11,682 nucleotides of DNA. Source: Candidatus Paceibacter sp. (GTDB lineage Bacteria; Patescibacteriota; Minisyncoccia; UBA6257; GWB1-50-10). The stretch spans positions 1-11,682 of the forward strand of contig DYGP01000014.1 in NCBI GenBank assembly GCA_020724685.1, given 5' to 3'. The position numbers were made by a program, and so were the translations under genes. This document shows, piece by piece, positions 1 to 4,930 of this stretch. The notes under the pieces were generated by a model, which worked only from the letters and a program-made list of their open reading frames with translations, made no database searches and was not told the origin of the DNA. Each line of letters opens with the position of its first letter. Position 1 is the stretch's first letter.

Positions 1-50
1 TGGAAAGAAAACCGCCGATAGCAAAATGCAACAACCAATAATCAGCGACT
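1..50 (+). other. Short leader, probably including the 3' end of the preceding gene
   Basis: These 50 bases precede rpsK. In alpha operons the gene before rpsK is usually rpsM (S13), so the first bases are probably its end. Two frames close here, with TAG at 19-21 and TAA at 39-41, and the short tails (6 and 12 codons) do not let me decide which is the real one. No Shine-Dalgarno motif is visible before the rpsK ATG. Confidence 0.3.
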
Positions 51-503
51 ATGGGAAAGAAAAAAGTAGCACAAAAAACAAAGGAAGAGCTTATCGCCGA
101 ATCGGAGAAAGTCGAGGCGACGGCCGAGAAGAAGGCGAGCCAGGGGGGGCGCCGCAAAATAGACAAAGGAAGAATATACGTAAATGCATCGTACAATAAC
201 ACGATCATTACCGTAACAGACGAAAAAGGAAATGTTGTGGCGTGGATGTCGGCCGGATCAATCGGATTTTCCGGACCGAAGAAATCAACTCCGTTCGCCG
301 CTTCGAAAGTCGCCGATGCGATCGCCGCAAAACTCGAAAAAACGGGGCCGTTCAATGTGGACGTGTATGTTTCCGGCGTCGGAAAGGGCCGGGATTCGGC
401 GGTACGAACATTCGGAGCGAATAAATTCAACATCCTTTCGATAAAGGACATGACTCCCATTCCGCACAACGGTCCGCGACCGCCGAAAGTGAGAAGAATA
501 TAA
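51..503 (+). CDS. rpsK: 30S ribosomal protein S11
   Basis: S11 sits on the platform of the 30S subunit, binds 16S rRNA and helps shape the mRNA exit and E site. The 150-residue product carries the family core from about residue 40: VNASYNNTIITVTD, then KKSTPFAASKVADA, then GVGKGRDSAVR, ending with the signature TPIPHNGPRPPKVRRI. Bacterial S11 is usually about 129 residues; the extra length is a Lys/Glu/Ala-rich N-terminal extension of some 20 residues. It is the first complete gene of the alpha operon here and is followed 7 nt later by rpsD. There is no Shine-Dalgarno sequence before the ATG, so initiation probably relies on an unstructured AU-rich leader or on coupling to the upstream gene. 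Confidence 0.98.
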   Translation: MGKKKVAQKTKEELIAESEKVEATAEKKASQGGRRKIDKGRIYVNASYNNTIITVTDEKGNVVAWMSAGSIGFSGPKKSTPFAASKVADAIAAKLEKTGPFNVDVYVSGVGKGRDSAVRTFGANKFNILSIKDMTPIPHNGPRPPKVRRI

Positions 504-510
504 TACCAAA

Positions 511-1116
511 ATGAAGCGTATAAAAGAAAAAAAAGAACGGGCGTTGGGAACGAAGCTTTTTCTGAAGGCGGAGCGTTGCAATTCGCCGAAGTGCGCCATA
601 GTTCGCCGCCCCACGCGTCCGGGTCCTCATGGGCAGAAAAGGCGAAAGGCTCCTTCCGAATTCGGGAAGCAGCTTCAGGAAAAACAGCGCATTCAGCTTA
701 TGTACGGTCTCACAAACCGTCAGATGACGAATCTTTTCAAGAATGACGATAAGGAGAGCATAATGAACGCCCTTGAGCACCGCCTCGACAGAGTTGTTTT
801 TCTTCTGGGAATAGCGGGGTCCCCCCGCGTCGCCCGGCAATACGTTTCTCACGGCCACATCACGGTAAACGGGAGAAAAGTAACCGTTCCGTCATTTTGG
901 GTGAAGGTGGGGGACGTCATTTCCGTTCGCGGAGAGTCGAGGAAAACAAAGGTCTTTGAAGAGCTGAGCATGAATCTCAAAAAACATACGCCGCCCTCCT
1001 GGCTGAAGATAACCGACGCCGAAGCGGGAACCGGGACGTGCGTAAAAGAGTTTTCCTCCCAAGAGACGCAATTTCCCTTCGATATCAACCTTGTCGGCGA
1101 GTTTTTTGCCAGATAA
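511..1116 (+). CDS. rpsD: 30S ribosomal protein S4
   Basis: S4 is a primary 16S rRNA-binding protein that nucleates 30S assembly and helps decoding fidelity. In many bacteria it also represses the alpha operon translationally. The 201-residue product has the N-terminal S4 domain (GTKLFLKAERC near residues 13-23, RPGPHG near 35-40, EFGKQLQEKQ near 50-59) and the S4 RNA-binding fold (LEHRLDRVVFLLGIAGSPRVARQYVSHGHITVNGR). Its N-terminus is unusual: the usual MARYxGPxCxxCR segment is replaced by MKRIKEKKER. Of the four zinc cysteines found in many S4 proteins only the CNSPKC pair (C23, C28) remains. An in-frame stop at 490-492 rules out a longer start. No Shine-Dalgarno motif. Confidence 0.98.
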   Translation: MKRIKEKKERALGTKLFLKAERCNSPKCAIVRRPTRPGPHGQKRRKAPSEFGKQLQEKQRIQLMYGLTNRQMTNLFKNDDKESIMNALEHRLDRVVFLLGIAGSPRVARQYVSHGHITVNGRKVTVPSFWVKVGDVISVRGESRKTKVFEELSMNLKKHTPPSWLKITDAEAGTGTCVKEFSSQETQFPFDINLVGEFFAR

Positions 1117-1140
1117 AAAATTTCAAAATCATATATTCAT

Positions 1141-1890
1141 ATGCATTACACATACCTTAGCGAGTCGGTGAAGATAAAAAAAACGTCGGAAAAAGACAAC
1201 GTCGGAGTTTTTGAGATAGAAGGACTCTATACCGGCTACGGAACGACGTTGGGGCACGCGCTTCGAAGAGTGCTCCTTTCTTCCCTGCCCGGAGCGGCGA
1301 TCACGCAGGTGAAAATAAAAGGCGTAAGCCATGAGTTTTCCACCGTTCCTGGAATGCTGGAAGACGTCGTCGAATTCGGGCTCAACCTGAAGAAAGTCAG
1401 GTTTCATTTTCTTTCCGACCAGCCGCAGACACTCACGCTTAAAGTGAAGCGCGAAGGCGAGATAACCGCGGCGGATATCCAGTCAACGCCCTTTGTGCAA
1501 GTGGTAAATCCCGATCTCTATCTCGCGACGCTCACCAAAAAAGGCGCGGAGCTTGACGCGGAGATCATCGTGGAAAAAGGACTTGGGTACGTTTCCGCGG
1601 AGACGCACACCGTCGAAAGGCTTTCGGTGGGAACCATCGTGCTCGATGCAATATTCTCTCCCGTGGTGCGAGTCGCCGCGGATGTCGAAAACATGCGCGT
1701 GGGAGACAGAACCGATTTTAATCGCCTCAGAATGGAAGTGGAAACGGACGGCTCAATAACCCCCTCGGAAGCGATGCATAAAGCGGGAAGTATTTTGAAA
1801 GACCATTTCGAAAAAATACTCGGACTCGAAATAACGGAGACGAAGATCGAAGGAAAGGAGGAAAAGAAGAAAAAAACATCGAAAAAATAA
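1141..1890 (+). CDS. rpoA: DNA-directed RNA polymerase subunit alpha, N-terminal domain only
   Basis: The alpha subunit dimerises to scaffold assembly of beta and beta-prime. The 249-residue product has the full alpha-NTD: GYGTTLGHALRRVLLSSLPG near residues 32-51 (dimer interface), EFSTVPGMLEDVVEFGLNLK, GLGYVSAET, DAIFSPVVRVAADVENMRVG, and the last NTD helix SEAMHKAGSILKDHFEKILG. After about residue 230 there is only a short Lys/Glu tail. The C-terminal domain, present in the usual ~310-330-residue alpha, is absent: the stop is followed after 27 nt by rplQ, so no room exists for a frameshifted copy. The alpha-CTD normally binds UP elements and many activators. There is no Shine-Dalgarno sequence before the ATG. 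It lies between rpsD and rplQ, the standard position. Confidence 0.97.
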   Translation: MHYTYLSESVKIKKTSEKDNVGVFEIEGLYTGYGTTLGHALRRVLLSSLPGAAITQVKIKGVSHEFSTVPGMLEDVVEFGLNLKKVRFHFLSDQPQTLTLKVKREGEITAADIQSTPFVQVVNPDLYLATLTKKGAELDAEIIVEKGLGYVSAETHTVERLSVGTIVLDAIFSPVVRVAADVENMRVGDRTDFNRLRMEVETDGSITPSEAMHKAGSILKDHFEKILGLEITETKIEGKEEKKKKTSKK

Positions 1891-1917
1891 GGATTTCGCC
1901 TGAGGCAAAACCGACGT

Positions 1918-2268
1918 ATGCGCCATTTGAATAAAGGAAAAAAATTTGGATTGAAAAAGGGCCCCCGGAGAGCGTTCTTGAGATTGCTCGCAAACAACCT
2001 CATCATGAAAGAACGCATCAGGACCACCGAAACCCGCGCGAAAGAGGTAAAGCGGTTTGTCGAGCGCATGGTGACTCACGGAAAAAAACAGAACGTCGCG
2101 TCTCTTCGTCTTCTTATGAGCAGGCTTTCAAAGCAGGCGGCATACAAGGTCTATCACGATCTCGCACCCCGGTATAAGGACAGAAAAGGAGGATATACGC
2201 GCGTGGTGAAGCATATGTCGGTGAGGAAACACGATGCGTCGAAAATGGCAACCATCGAATTCGTTTAA
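1918..2268 (+). CDS. rplQ: 50S ribosomal protein L17
   Basis: L17 binds 23S rRNA near the polypeptide exit tunnel. The 116-residue product has the family length and motifs: MRHLNKGKKFG at the start (family MRHRKxGRxLNR), RRAFLRLLANNLIMKERIRTT, the AKEVKRFVERMVTHGK helix, and the GGYTRVVKH signature near residues 90-100 followed by a conserved IEFV ending. It lies 27 nt after rpoA, as in most alpha operons, and its stop is only 2 nt before the rplM start, so rplM translation is very likely coupled. A GAGG at about 1901-1904 is too far (13 nt) from the ATG to be a convincing ribosome binding site. Confidence 0.98.
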   Translation: MRHLNKGKKFGLKKGPRRAFLRLLANNLIMKERIRTTETRAKEVKRFVERMVTHGKKQNVASLRLLMSRLSKQAAYKVYHDLAPRYKDRKGGYTRVVKHMSVRKHDASKMATIEFV

Positions 2269-2270
2269 TT

Positions 2271-2612
2271 ATGGAACACGTTATTGATGCGAAAAACAAA
2301 AAACTCGGAAGACTTGCGTCGGATATCGCGGTCATTCTTCAGGGAAAAAAGGACGTTTCGTACGAACCGAGGCTTTCGGGCAATGATACGGTGAGGGTGA
2401 AGAATGCCTCGAAGGTTGCCGTCACGGGAAAAAAAATGGATCAGAAAAAATATTATAAGCACGCCGGACCGCTCGGTCACCTGAAAGAGAAAAAGTTAAG
2501 CGACGCCATGGAAAAAGACCCTTCGTGGGTTTTGCGGCACGCAGTCAATCTTATGCTTCCCAAAAACAAACTCCGCGCGAAGCGGATGCGGAGGCTTATC
2601 ATAGAACAATAA
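2271..2612 (+). CDS. rplM: 50S ribosomal protein L13, short form
   Basis: L13 is an early-assembly 23S rRNA-binding protein. The 113-residue product matches the core: VIDAKNKKLGRLASDIAVIL (family VVDATGKxLGRLAT), then NDTVRVKNASKVAVTGKK, KKYYKHAGPLGHLK, and VLRHAVNLMLPKNKLRAKRMRRL. Against the usual ~142 residues it lacks both the N-terminal strand (family start MKTFxAKxxxxxRxWY) and the C-terminal tail after the LPKxxLGRxMxxKL helix. It starts 2 nt after rplQ and ends 5 nt before rpsI. rplM-rpsI is a conserved gene pair that in many bacteria forms a separate operon; here it is joined to the alpha operon. No Shine-Dalgarno sequence. Confidence 0.97.
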   Translation: MEHVIDAKNKKLGRLASDIAVILQGKKDVSYEPRLSGNDTVRVKNASKVAVTGKKMDQKKYYKHAGPLGHLKEKKLSDAMEKDPSWVLRHAVNLMLPKNKLRAKRMRRLIIEQ

Positions 2613-2617
2613 ACGTT

Positions 2618-3079
2618 ATGGAAAAGAAAGAAAAGAAAATCACGAAAAAAGCGGCAACGCCGAAGGTGGCGGCGAAACCGAAGGCAAAATACATTGAGGC
2701 CGTCGGAAGGCGCAAGACATCGGTGGCCCGCGTCCGCGTGTATCCCGGAAACGCGAAAAAAGGATCGTATCACATCGAAGTGAACGGAGTTTCGTTTGAT
2801 AAATACCTTCCCCTCTCCCGTCACCGCGCGACCGTGTGCGATCCGTTCAAGGCGCTTGATATTTCGTTTGAAACGACCGTTGCGGCATCCGGGGGAGGAA
2901 TGAGCTCCCAAGCGGAGGCGATCAGGCACGGTATCGCCCGCGCGATAGTGAAACACAACCCCGAATACAGGAGCAAGATAAAGGCGCTTGGGTATCTGAG
3001 AAGGGATCCGCGCATGGTTGAAAGAAAGAAATTCGGGAGCCGTAAGGCCCGCCGCCCGCAGCAGTGGAGAAAACGTTAA
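2618..3079 (+). CDS. rpsI: 30S ribosomal protein S9
   Basis: S9 lies in the 30S head; its C-terminal tail reaches the P-site tRNA anticodon stem. The 153-residue product has the core AVGRRKTSVARVRVYPG near residues 28-44, GGMSSQAEAIRHGIARA, and the signature DPRMVERKKFGSRKARR, ending in the basic Lys-Arg expected for P-site contact. The frame is open upstream to 2525 inside rplM, but the ATG at 2618 is chosen because it follows the rplM stop by 5 nt and gives MEKKEKK, a Lys/Ala-rich extension of about 25 residues over the ~130-residue family. It is the last gene of the ribosomal operon and is followed at once by a terminator that overlaps its stop codon. Confidence 0.97.
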   Translation: MEKKEKKITKKAATPKVAAKPKAKYIEAVGRRKTSVARVRVYPGNAKKGSYHIEVNGVSFDKYLPLSRHRATVCDPFKALDISFETTVAASGGGMSSQAEAIRHGIARAIVKHNPEYRSKIKALGYLRRDPRMVERKKFGSRKARRPQQWRKR

Positions 3080-3126
3080 AAAATCCCCCCCGCCACAATT
3101 TTGCAGACAGTGACGGGGGATTTTTT
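3078..3126. terminator. Strong bidirectional rho-independent terminator of the ribosomal operon
   Basis: The arm AAAAAATCCCCC (3078-3089) is perfectly complementary to GGGGGATTTTTT (3115-3126), a 12-bp stem with a 25-nt loop in which CAC (3094-3096) can also pair with GTG (3110-3112). The A-tract and T-tract make it usable from either strand. It begins inside the rpsI stop codon. Confidence 0.9.
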
Positions 3127-3153
3127 GACTTCAGACGTTTTCCGATGTATAAC
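3125..3153 (+). promoter_or_regulatory. Promoter with good -35 and -10 for the 3187 gene
   Basis: TTGACT at 3125-3130 and TATAAC at 3148-3153 are separated by exactly 17 nt, close to the sigma-70 consensus. The -35 starts in the terminator's T-tract. A start near 3160 would give a leader of about 27 nt holding the ribosome binding site of the next gene. Confidence 0.7.
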
Positions 3154-3177
3154 CAGGCGAGTAACTCAAAAAAACGC

Positions 3178-3183
3178 GGAGAG
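3178..3183 (+). promoter_or_regulatory. Ribosome binding site deciding the 3187 start
   Basis: GGAGAG lies 3 nt before the ATG at 3187 (GGAG core 5 nt before). This selects ATG 3187 over the in-frame ATG at 3145, which overlaps the -10 region, and over the frame's first ATG at 3064, which lies inside rpsI and upstream of the terminator. Confidence 0.7.
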
Positions 3184-3186
3184 CAT

Positions 3187-3549
3187 ATGCAAAAGTATTT
3201 TACGGAAAAAGATCTTCACGGTCTTACCCTTGCCGGAAACTTCAGGGATCTTTCAAAAATTGCGCTTGAAATCATCAAACGGATGCCTCAGCCCGTCGTT
3301 CAGGTGTGCGGACCGATGACGACGGGAGGAAAGGGAACCCTCGAAGAAAACCTCGCGGTTTTCGGGGAAACCATAAAGATGCTCGCTGAACGCGGCGAAT
3401 ACGTGTTCAATCAGATGCCGTTCGAAAGCCCCATGCAACGCATGAAAACGGAAGATTGGTACAAGGGAGGCAGCCAGATTCTCGACGATTTTTATCTTCC
3501 GATATTCGAGTCGGGATTCATAAAAACACTCTACTTCATCGAAGGATAG
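3187..3549 (+). CDS. DUF4406 / nucleoside deoxyribosyltransferase-like protein, interrupted by an in-frame TAG
   Basis: The 120-residue reading frame has a Rossmann-like start: VVQVCGPMTTGGKG near residues 37-50 (the GPMT loop typical of DUF4406 and nucleoside 2-deoxyribosyltransferase-like folds), N55 in the following helix, then a strand ending in GEYVFNQMPFE (70-80). It stops at TAG 3547-3549 after LYFIEG. In DUF4406 proteins the segment here reads G-W-E-x-S-x-GA-x-x-E. The bases after the TAG continue in the same frame with EESVGASWEHEQALRLGIG, so the stop replaces a tryptophan codon (TGG to TAG). The unbroken gene would span 3187-3621 (144 residues). The truncated product would lack the conserved C-terminal glutamate region. 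Substrate is unknown; family assignment is from motif pattern only. Confidence 0.65.
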   Translation: MQKYFTEKDLHGLTLAGNFRDLSKIALEIIKRMPQPVVQVCGPMTTGGKGTLEENLAVFGETIKMLAERGEYVFNQMPFESPMQRMKTEDWYKGGSQILDDFYLPIFESGFIKTLYFIEG

Positions 3550-3621
3550 GAAGAATCCGTCGGCGCATCATGGGAACATGAGCAGGCGCTCCGTCTCGGT
3601 ATTGGAATCGTTTATTTATGA
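3550..3621 (+). pseudogene. In-frame continuation of the 3187 gene after the amber codon
   Basis: Reading on in frame from TAG 3547 gives 23 codons, EESVGASWEHEQALRLGIG and IVYL, then TGA at 3619-3621. This matches the C-terminal pattern of DUF4406-type proteins (W-E-x-S-x-GA, E, then A-x-x-LGI). The terminator begins 9 nt after this TGA but 81 nt after the TAG, which supports 3621 as the ancestral gene end. It could be a recent nonsense mutation, natural readthrough, or a base error. Confidence 0.65.
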
Positions 3622-3629
3622 TTCGTAAC

Positions 3630-3650
3630 ACCCCCTTTTCGGGGGTTTTT
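3630..3650 (+). terminator. Rho-independent terminator after the amber-interrupted gene
   Basis: ACCCCC (3630-3635) pairs with GGGGGT (3641-3646) across a 5-nt loop, followed by TTTTT ending at 3650. It is placed 9 nt after the TGA at 3619-3621. Confidence 0.85.
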
Positions 3651-3666
3651 GTATGTCCGGATATTT

Positions 3667-3675
3667 TGGTATGAT
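3667..3675 (+). promoter_or_regulatory. Extended -10 promoter of the cyclophilin gene, predicted leaderless
   Basis: TGGTATGAT is a TGn extended -10 hexamer. Only a poor -35 is present (TTTGTA at 3648-3653, 16-nt spacing, overlapping the terminator T-tract). Seven bases separate it from the ATG at 3683, so transcription would begin at or next to that ATG. Confidence 0.6.
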
Positions 3676-3682
3676 GATGCGT

Positions 3683-4318
3683 ATGAAAAAGATACTCATG
3701 GGCGCCGCGCTTGTTTTGGTAGTTGGAGGAATTTGGTGGATCAGCGCGTCGCGTAGCGATACAACCGTCGAAACAAACCAAGAAAAAAACACAATGAACA
3801 CAGGAGCCACGGGCGGATATCCATTTACGCTCGTTGAAAAGGGAAAGGCTTATGCCGCAACGTTACACACGGACAAGGGAGACGTCGTTATCGCGCTTTC
3901 TGCGGAGACGACGCCTATCACGGTGAGTAATTTCGTTGCGCTTGCGAGGAAAGGATTTTACAACGGCACGATATTTCATCGCGTAATAAGGGATTTCATG
4001 ATACAAGGCGGAGATCCGGAGGGGAACGGTACGGGAGGGCCGGGATATTCGTTCGCCGACGAACCGTTTGACGGGGAATACGTCCGAGGTGCGGTTGCGA
4101 TGGCAAATGCGGGTCCGGATACGAACGGAAGCCAATTTTTCATCATGCACAAAGACACCCCTCTCCCCAAGAATTACGTGATTTTCGGGCGCGTGGAAGA
4201 GGGGATGAGTGTTGTTGACGCCATTGCCTCCGCGGAGGTCTCGGGGAGCATCTCCGGGGAAATGTCTTCTCCCGTCGATCCGGTGAGGATAATTTCAGTC
4301 GATATCATCGAACGGTAA
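3683..4318 (+). CDS. Membrane-anchored cyclophilin-type peptidyl-prolyl cis-trans isomerase
   Basis: Catalyses cis-trans isomerisation of prolyl bonds, here probably on the outer face of the membrane to help fold exported proteins. The 211-residue product starts MKK and has one hydrophobic segment (residues 4-22) with no lipobox cysteine, so it is a signal anchor. A Thr/Asn/Gly linker follows, then the cyclophilin domain from about residue 56: FHRVIRDFMIQGGD contains the catalytic-site residues R100, F105 and Q108, followed by GPGYSFADEPF, MANAGPDTNGSQFFI and YVIFGRVEEGMSVVDAI. The frame is open from an ATG at 3653, but that ATG and those at 3671 and 3674 lie in or upstream of the -10, so 3683 is preferred. 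Upstream of the 64-residue gene by 11 nt, likely co-transcribed. Confidence 0.93.
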   Translation: MKKILMGAALVLVVGGIWWISASRSDTTVETNQEKNTMNTGATGGYPFTLVEKGKAYAATLHTDKGDVVIALSAETTPITVSNFVALARKGFYNGTIFHRVIRDFMIQGGDPEGNGTGGPGYSFADEPFDGEYVRGAVAMANAGPDTNGSQFFIMHKDTPLPKNYVIFGRVEEGMSVVDAIASAEVSGSISGEMSSPVDPVRIISVDIIER

Positions 4319-4329
4319 TTAACAATCAG

Positions 4330-4524
4330 ATGTTTGACCAATTCAAAGCGGTTTCGGAAATGATGAAAGGCATGTCCCCCGATCAGCTTTCCCAGCTCAT
4401 GAAACAGGCGGATGCGGGGAAGAAGGAGATGGAGAAACTCGTGAGAAAGATCGTTGAAGAGGAGATAGAGAAGAGAAATTTTATATCGCGGAGCGAAGCG
4501 GAAGGTATTTTTCTGAAAAAATAG
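4330..4524 (+). CDS. Small helical hypothetical protein
   Basis: A 64-residue protein starting MFDQFKAVSEMMKGM, rich in Met, Lys and Glu, predicted almost fully helical with a possible coiled-coil stretch (residues 25-50, KKEMEKLVRKIVEEEIEKR). The end, NFISRSEAEGIFLKK, resembles the final turn of UbiK/phasin-like small helical proteins (V-x-R-E-E-F), but this is only a loose likeness and I do not assign a family. It is 11 nt after the cyclophilin stop on the same strand, so probably the second gene of that transcript. No Shine-Dalgarno motif. It ends in TAG, the only clear terminal TAG in the window. No convincing terminator follows before the next promoter. Confidence 0.7.
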   Translation: MFDQFKAVSEMMKGMSPDQLSQLMKQADAGKKEMEKLVRKIVEEEIEKRNFISRSEAEGIFLKK

Positions 4525-4577
4525 ATACGTATCCAAAATTTTTTACGGTTTTCTGTGACAAAAGAACCTTTTTTGAG

Positions 4578-4586
4578 TTATCCACA
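4578..4586 (+). promoter_or_regulatory. Perfect DnaA-box match upstream of the lysine-rich gene
   Basis: TTATCCACA is an exact match to the bacterial DnaA box consensus. It lies in an AT-rich intergenic stretch, 12 nt upstream of the -10 hexamer of the next promoter, a position from which bound DnaA could block or assist RNA polymerase. It is the only perfect box I found in the window, so it does not by itself indicate an origin. Confidence 0.5.
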
Positions 4587-4595
4587 AAAAAAATT

Positions 4596-4604
4596 TGATA
4601 CAAT
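4596..4604 (+). promoter_or_regulatory. Extended -10 promoter for the lysine-rich protein gene
   Basis: TGATACAAT is a TGn extended -10. The best upstream match, TTGAGT at 4573-4578, is 20 nt away and too far for a standard -35. The predicted transcript has a leader of about 88 nt before the ATG at 4700, GC-rich in its middle (4640-4675). Confidence 0.55.
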
Positions 4605-4699
4605 AAACATATAAGGAAAATGTTTTTCATTTTTCATGTACGCGGGAGCGCTTCGCGAGCGTGAACGCGAAAGGTCGTCTTTTCAAAAAGAAAACAAAT

Positions 4700-4840
4700 A
4701 TGGCAAAGAAAAAGACAAGTAAGACGAAAAAGACCGTGAAGAAGACCGTGAAGAAAGCGGTAAAAAAGGCCCCGAAAAAGACCGTGAAGAAGGCCGCAAA
4801 GAAAACCGCGAAGAGGAAGACTGCGAAAAAGAGGAAATAA
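4700..4840 (+). CDS. 46-residue lysine/alanine-rich histone H1-like basic protein
   Basis: A protein made almost only of Lys, Ala, Thr, Val and Arg, built on a repeating KKTVKKA / KKAxKKT unit: KKTVKK occurs three times, at 10-15, 14-19 and 26-31, the first two sharing KK. More than half of the residues are Lys or Arg. Such repeats resemble the C-terminal tail of histone H1 and bacterial H1-like proteins (for example chlamydial Hc1/Hc2 and the AlgR3-like repeats), which bind and compact DNA through charge. A nucleoid-associated role is an inference. It stands alone with its own promoter and terminator, and has no Shine-Dalgarno sequence. It is too short and repetitive for standard gene callers, but the fully consistent amino-acid pattern and flanking signals support it. 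Confidence 0.8.
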   Translation: MAKKKTSKTKKTVKKTVKKAVKKAPKKTVKKAAKKTAKRKTAKKRK

Positions 4841-4853
4841 TCACGTGCTCTCT

Positions 4854-4871
4854 CGCTTTTCGCGAAAAGCG
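4854..4871. repeat. 18-nt perfect palindrome between gene and terminator
   Basis: CGCTTTTCGCGAAAAGCG is perfectly self-complementary. It lies 13 nt after the lysine-rich gene's stop and ends exactly one base before the left arm of the terminator. It could fold as a 7-bp hairpin in RNA or be a dimer binding site in DNA. Confidence 0.8.
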
Positions 4872-4930
4872 CCCCGCTCCGATTTTCTGCCTGAGCCGCA
4901 TGGCGAATGGCGGATCGGAGCGGGGTTTTT
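4872..4930 (+). terminator. Rho-independent terminator of the lysine-rich gene
   Basis: CCCCGCTCCGAT (4872-4883) is perfectly complementary to ATCGGAGCGGGG (4914-4925), followed by TTTTT (4926-4930). The 30-nt loop contains a second small stem, CCGC (4896-4899) with GCGG (4910-4913), which would stack on the main stem. Confidence 0.9.

Noticed and set aside
427..858. Long antisense open frames over rpsK-rpsD, and similar ones over rpoA (1518-2069), mreB (8277-9030) and frr-rseP (9716-10590)
   Set aside because: They mirror strongly supported genes, lack family motifs and start signals, and have low-complexity Arg/Ser/Phe-rich translations typical of shadow frames.
3547..3549. Genome-wide TAG reassignment as the explanation of the amber codon
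   Set aside because: The 64-residue gene at 4330 ends in TAG, and reading through it runs across the next promoter with no sensible protein; a single mutation or local readthrough is simpler.
3563..3589. A GCGC plus TCATG-GGAA-CATGA hairpin suggesting a structured RNA after TAG 3547
   Set aside because: The segment is better explained as coding sequence for the continuation of the 3187 gene; the hairpin is short and has mismatches.
4516..4544. AT-only stem and GATACGTATC palindrome (4524-4533) as a terminator for the 64-residue gene
   Set aside because: The stem has almost no G:C pairs and the palindrome has no usable loop; too weak to call.
4525..4699. Replication origin around the DnaA box
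   Set aside because: Only one perfect box, with a poor 6/9 opposite-strand match near 4556, and no dnaA, dnaN or rpmH in the window.
4636..4722. 28-codon ORF overlapping the start of the lysine-rich gene
   Set aside because: Its product is a mixed charged string with no start signal, and it runs into the better-supported frame at 4700.
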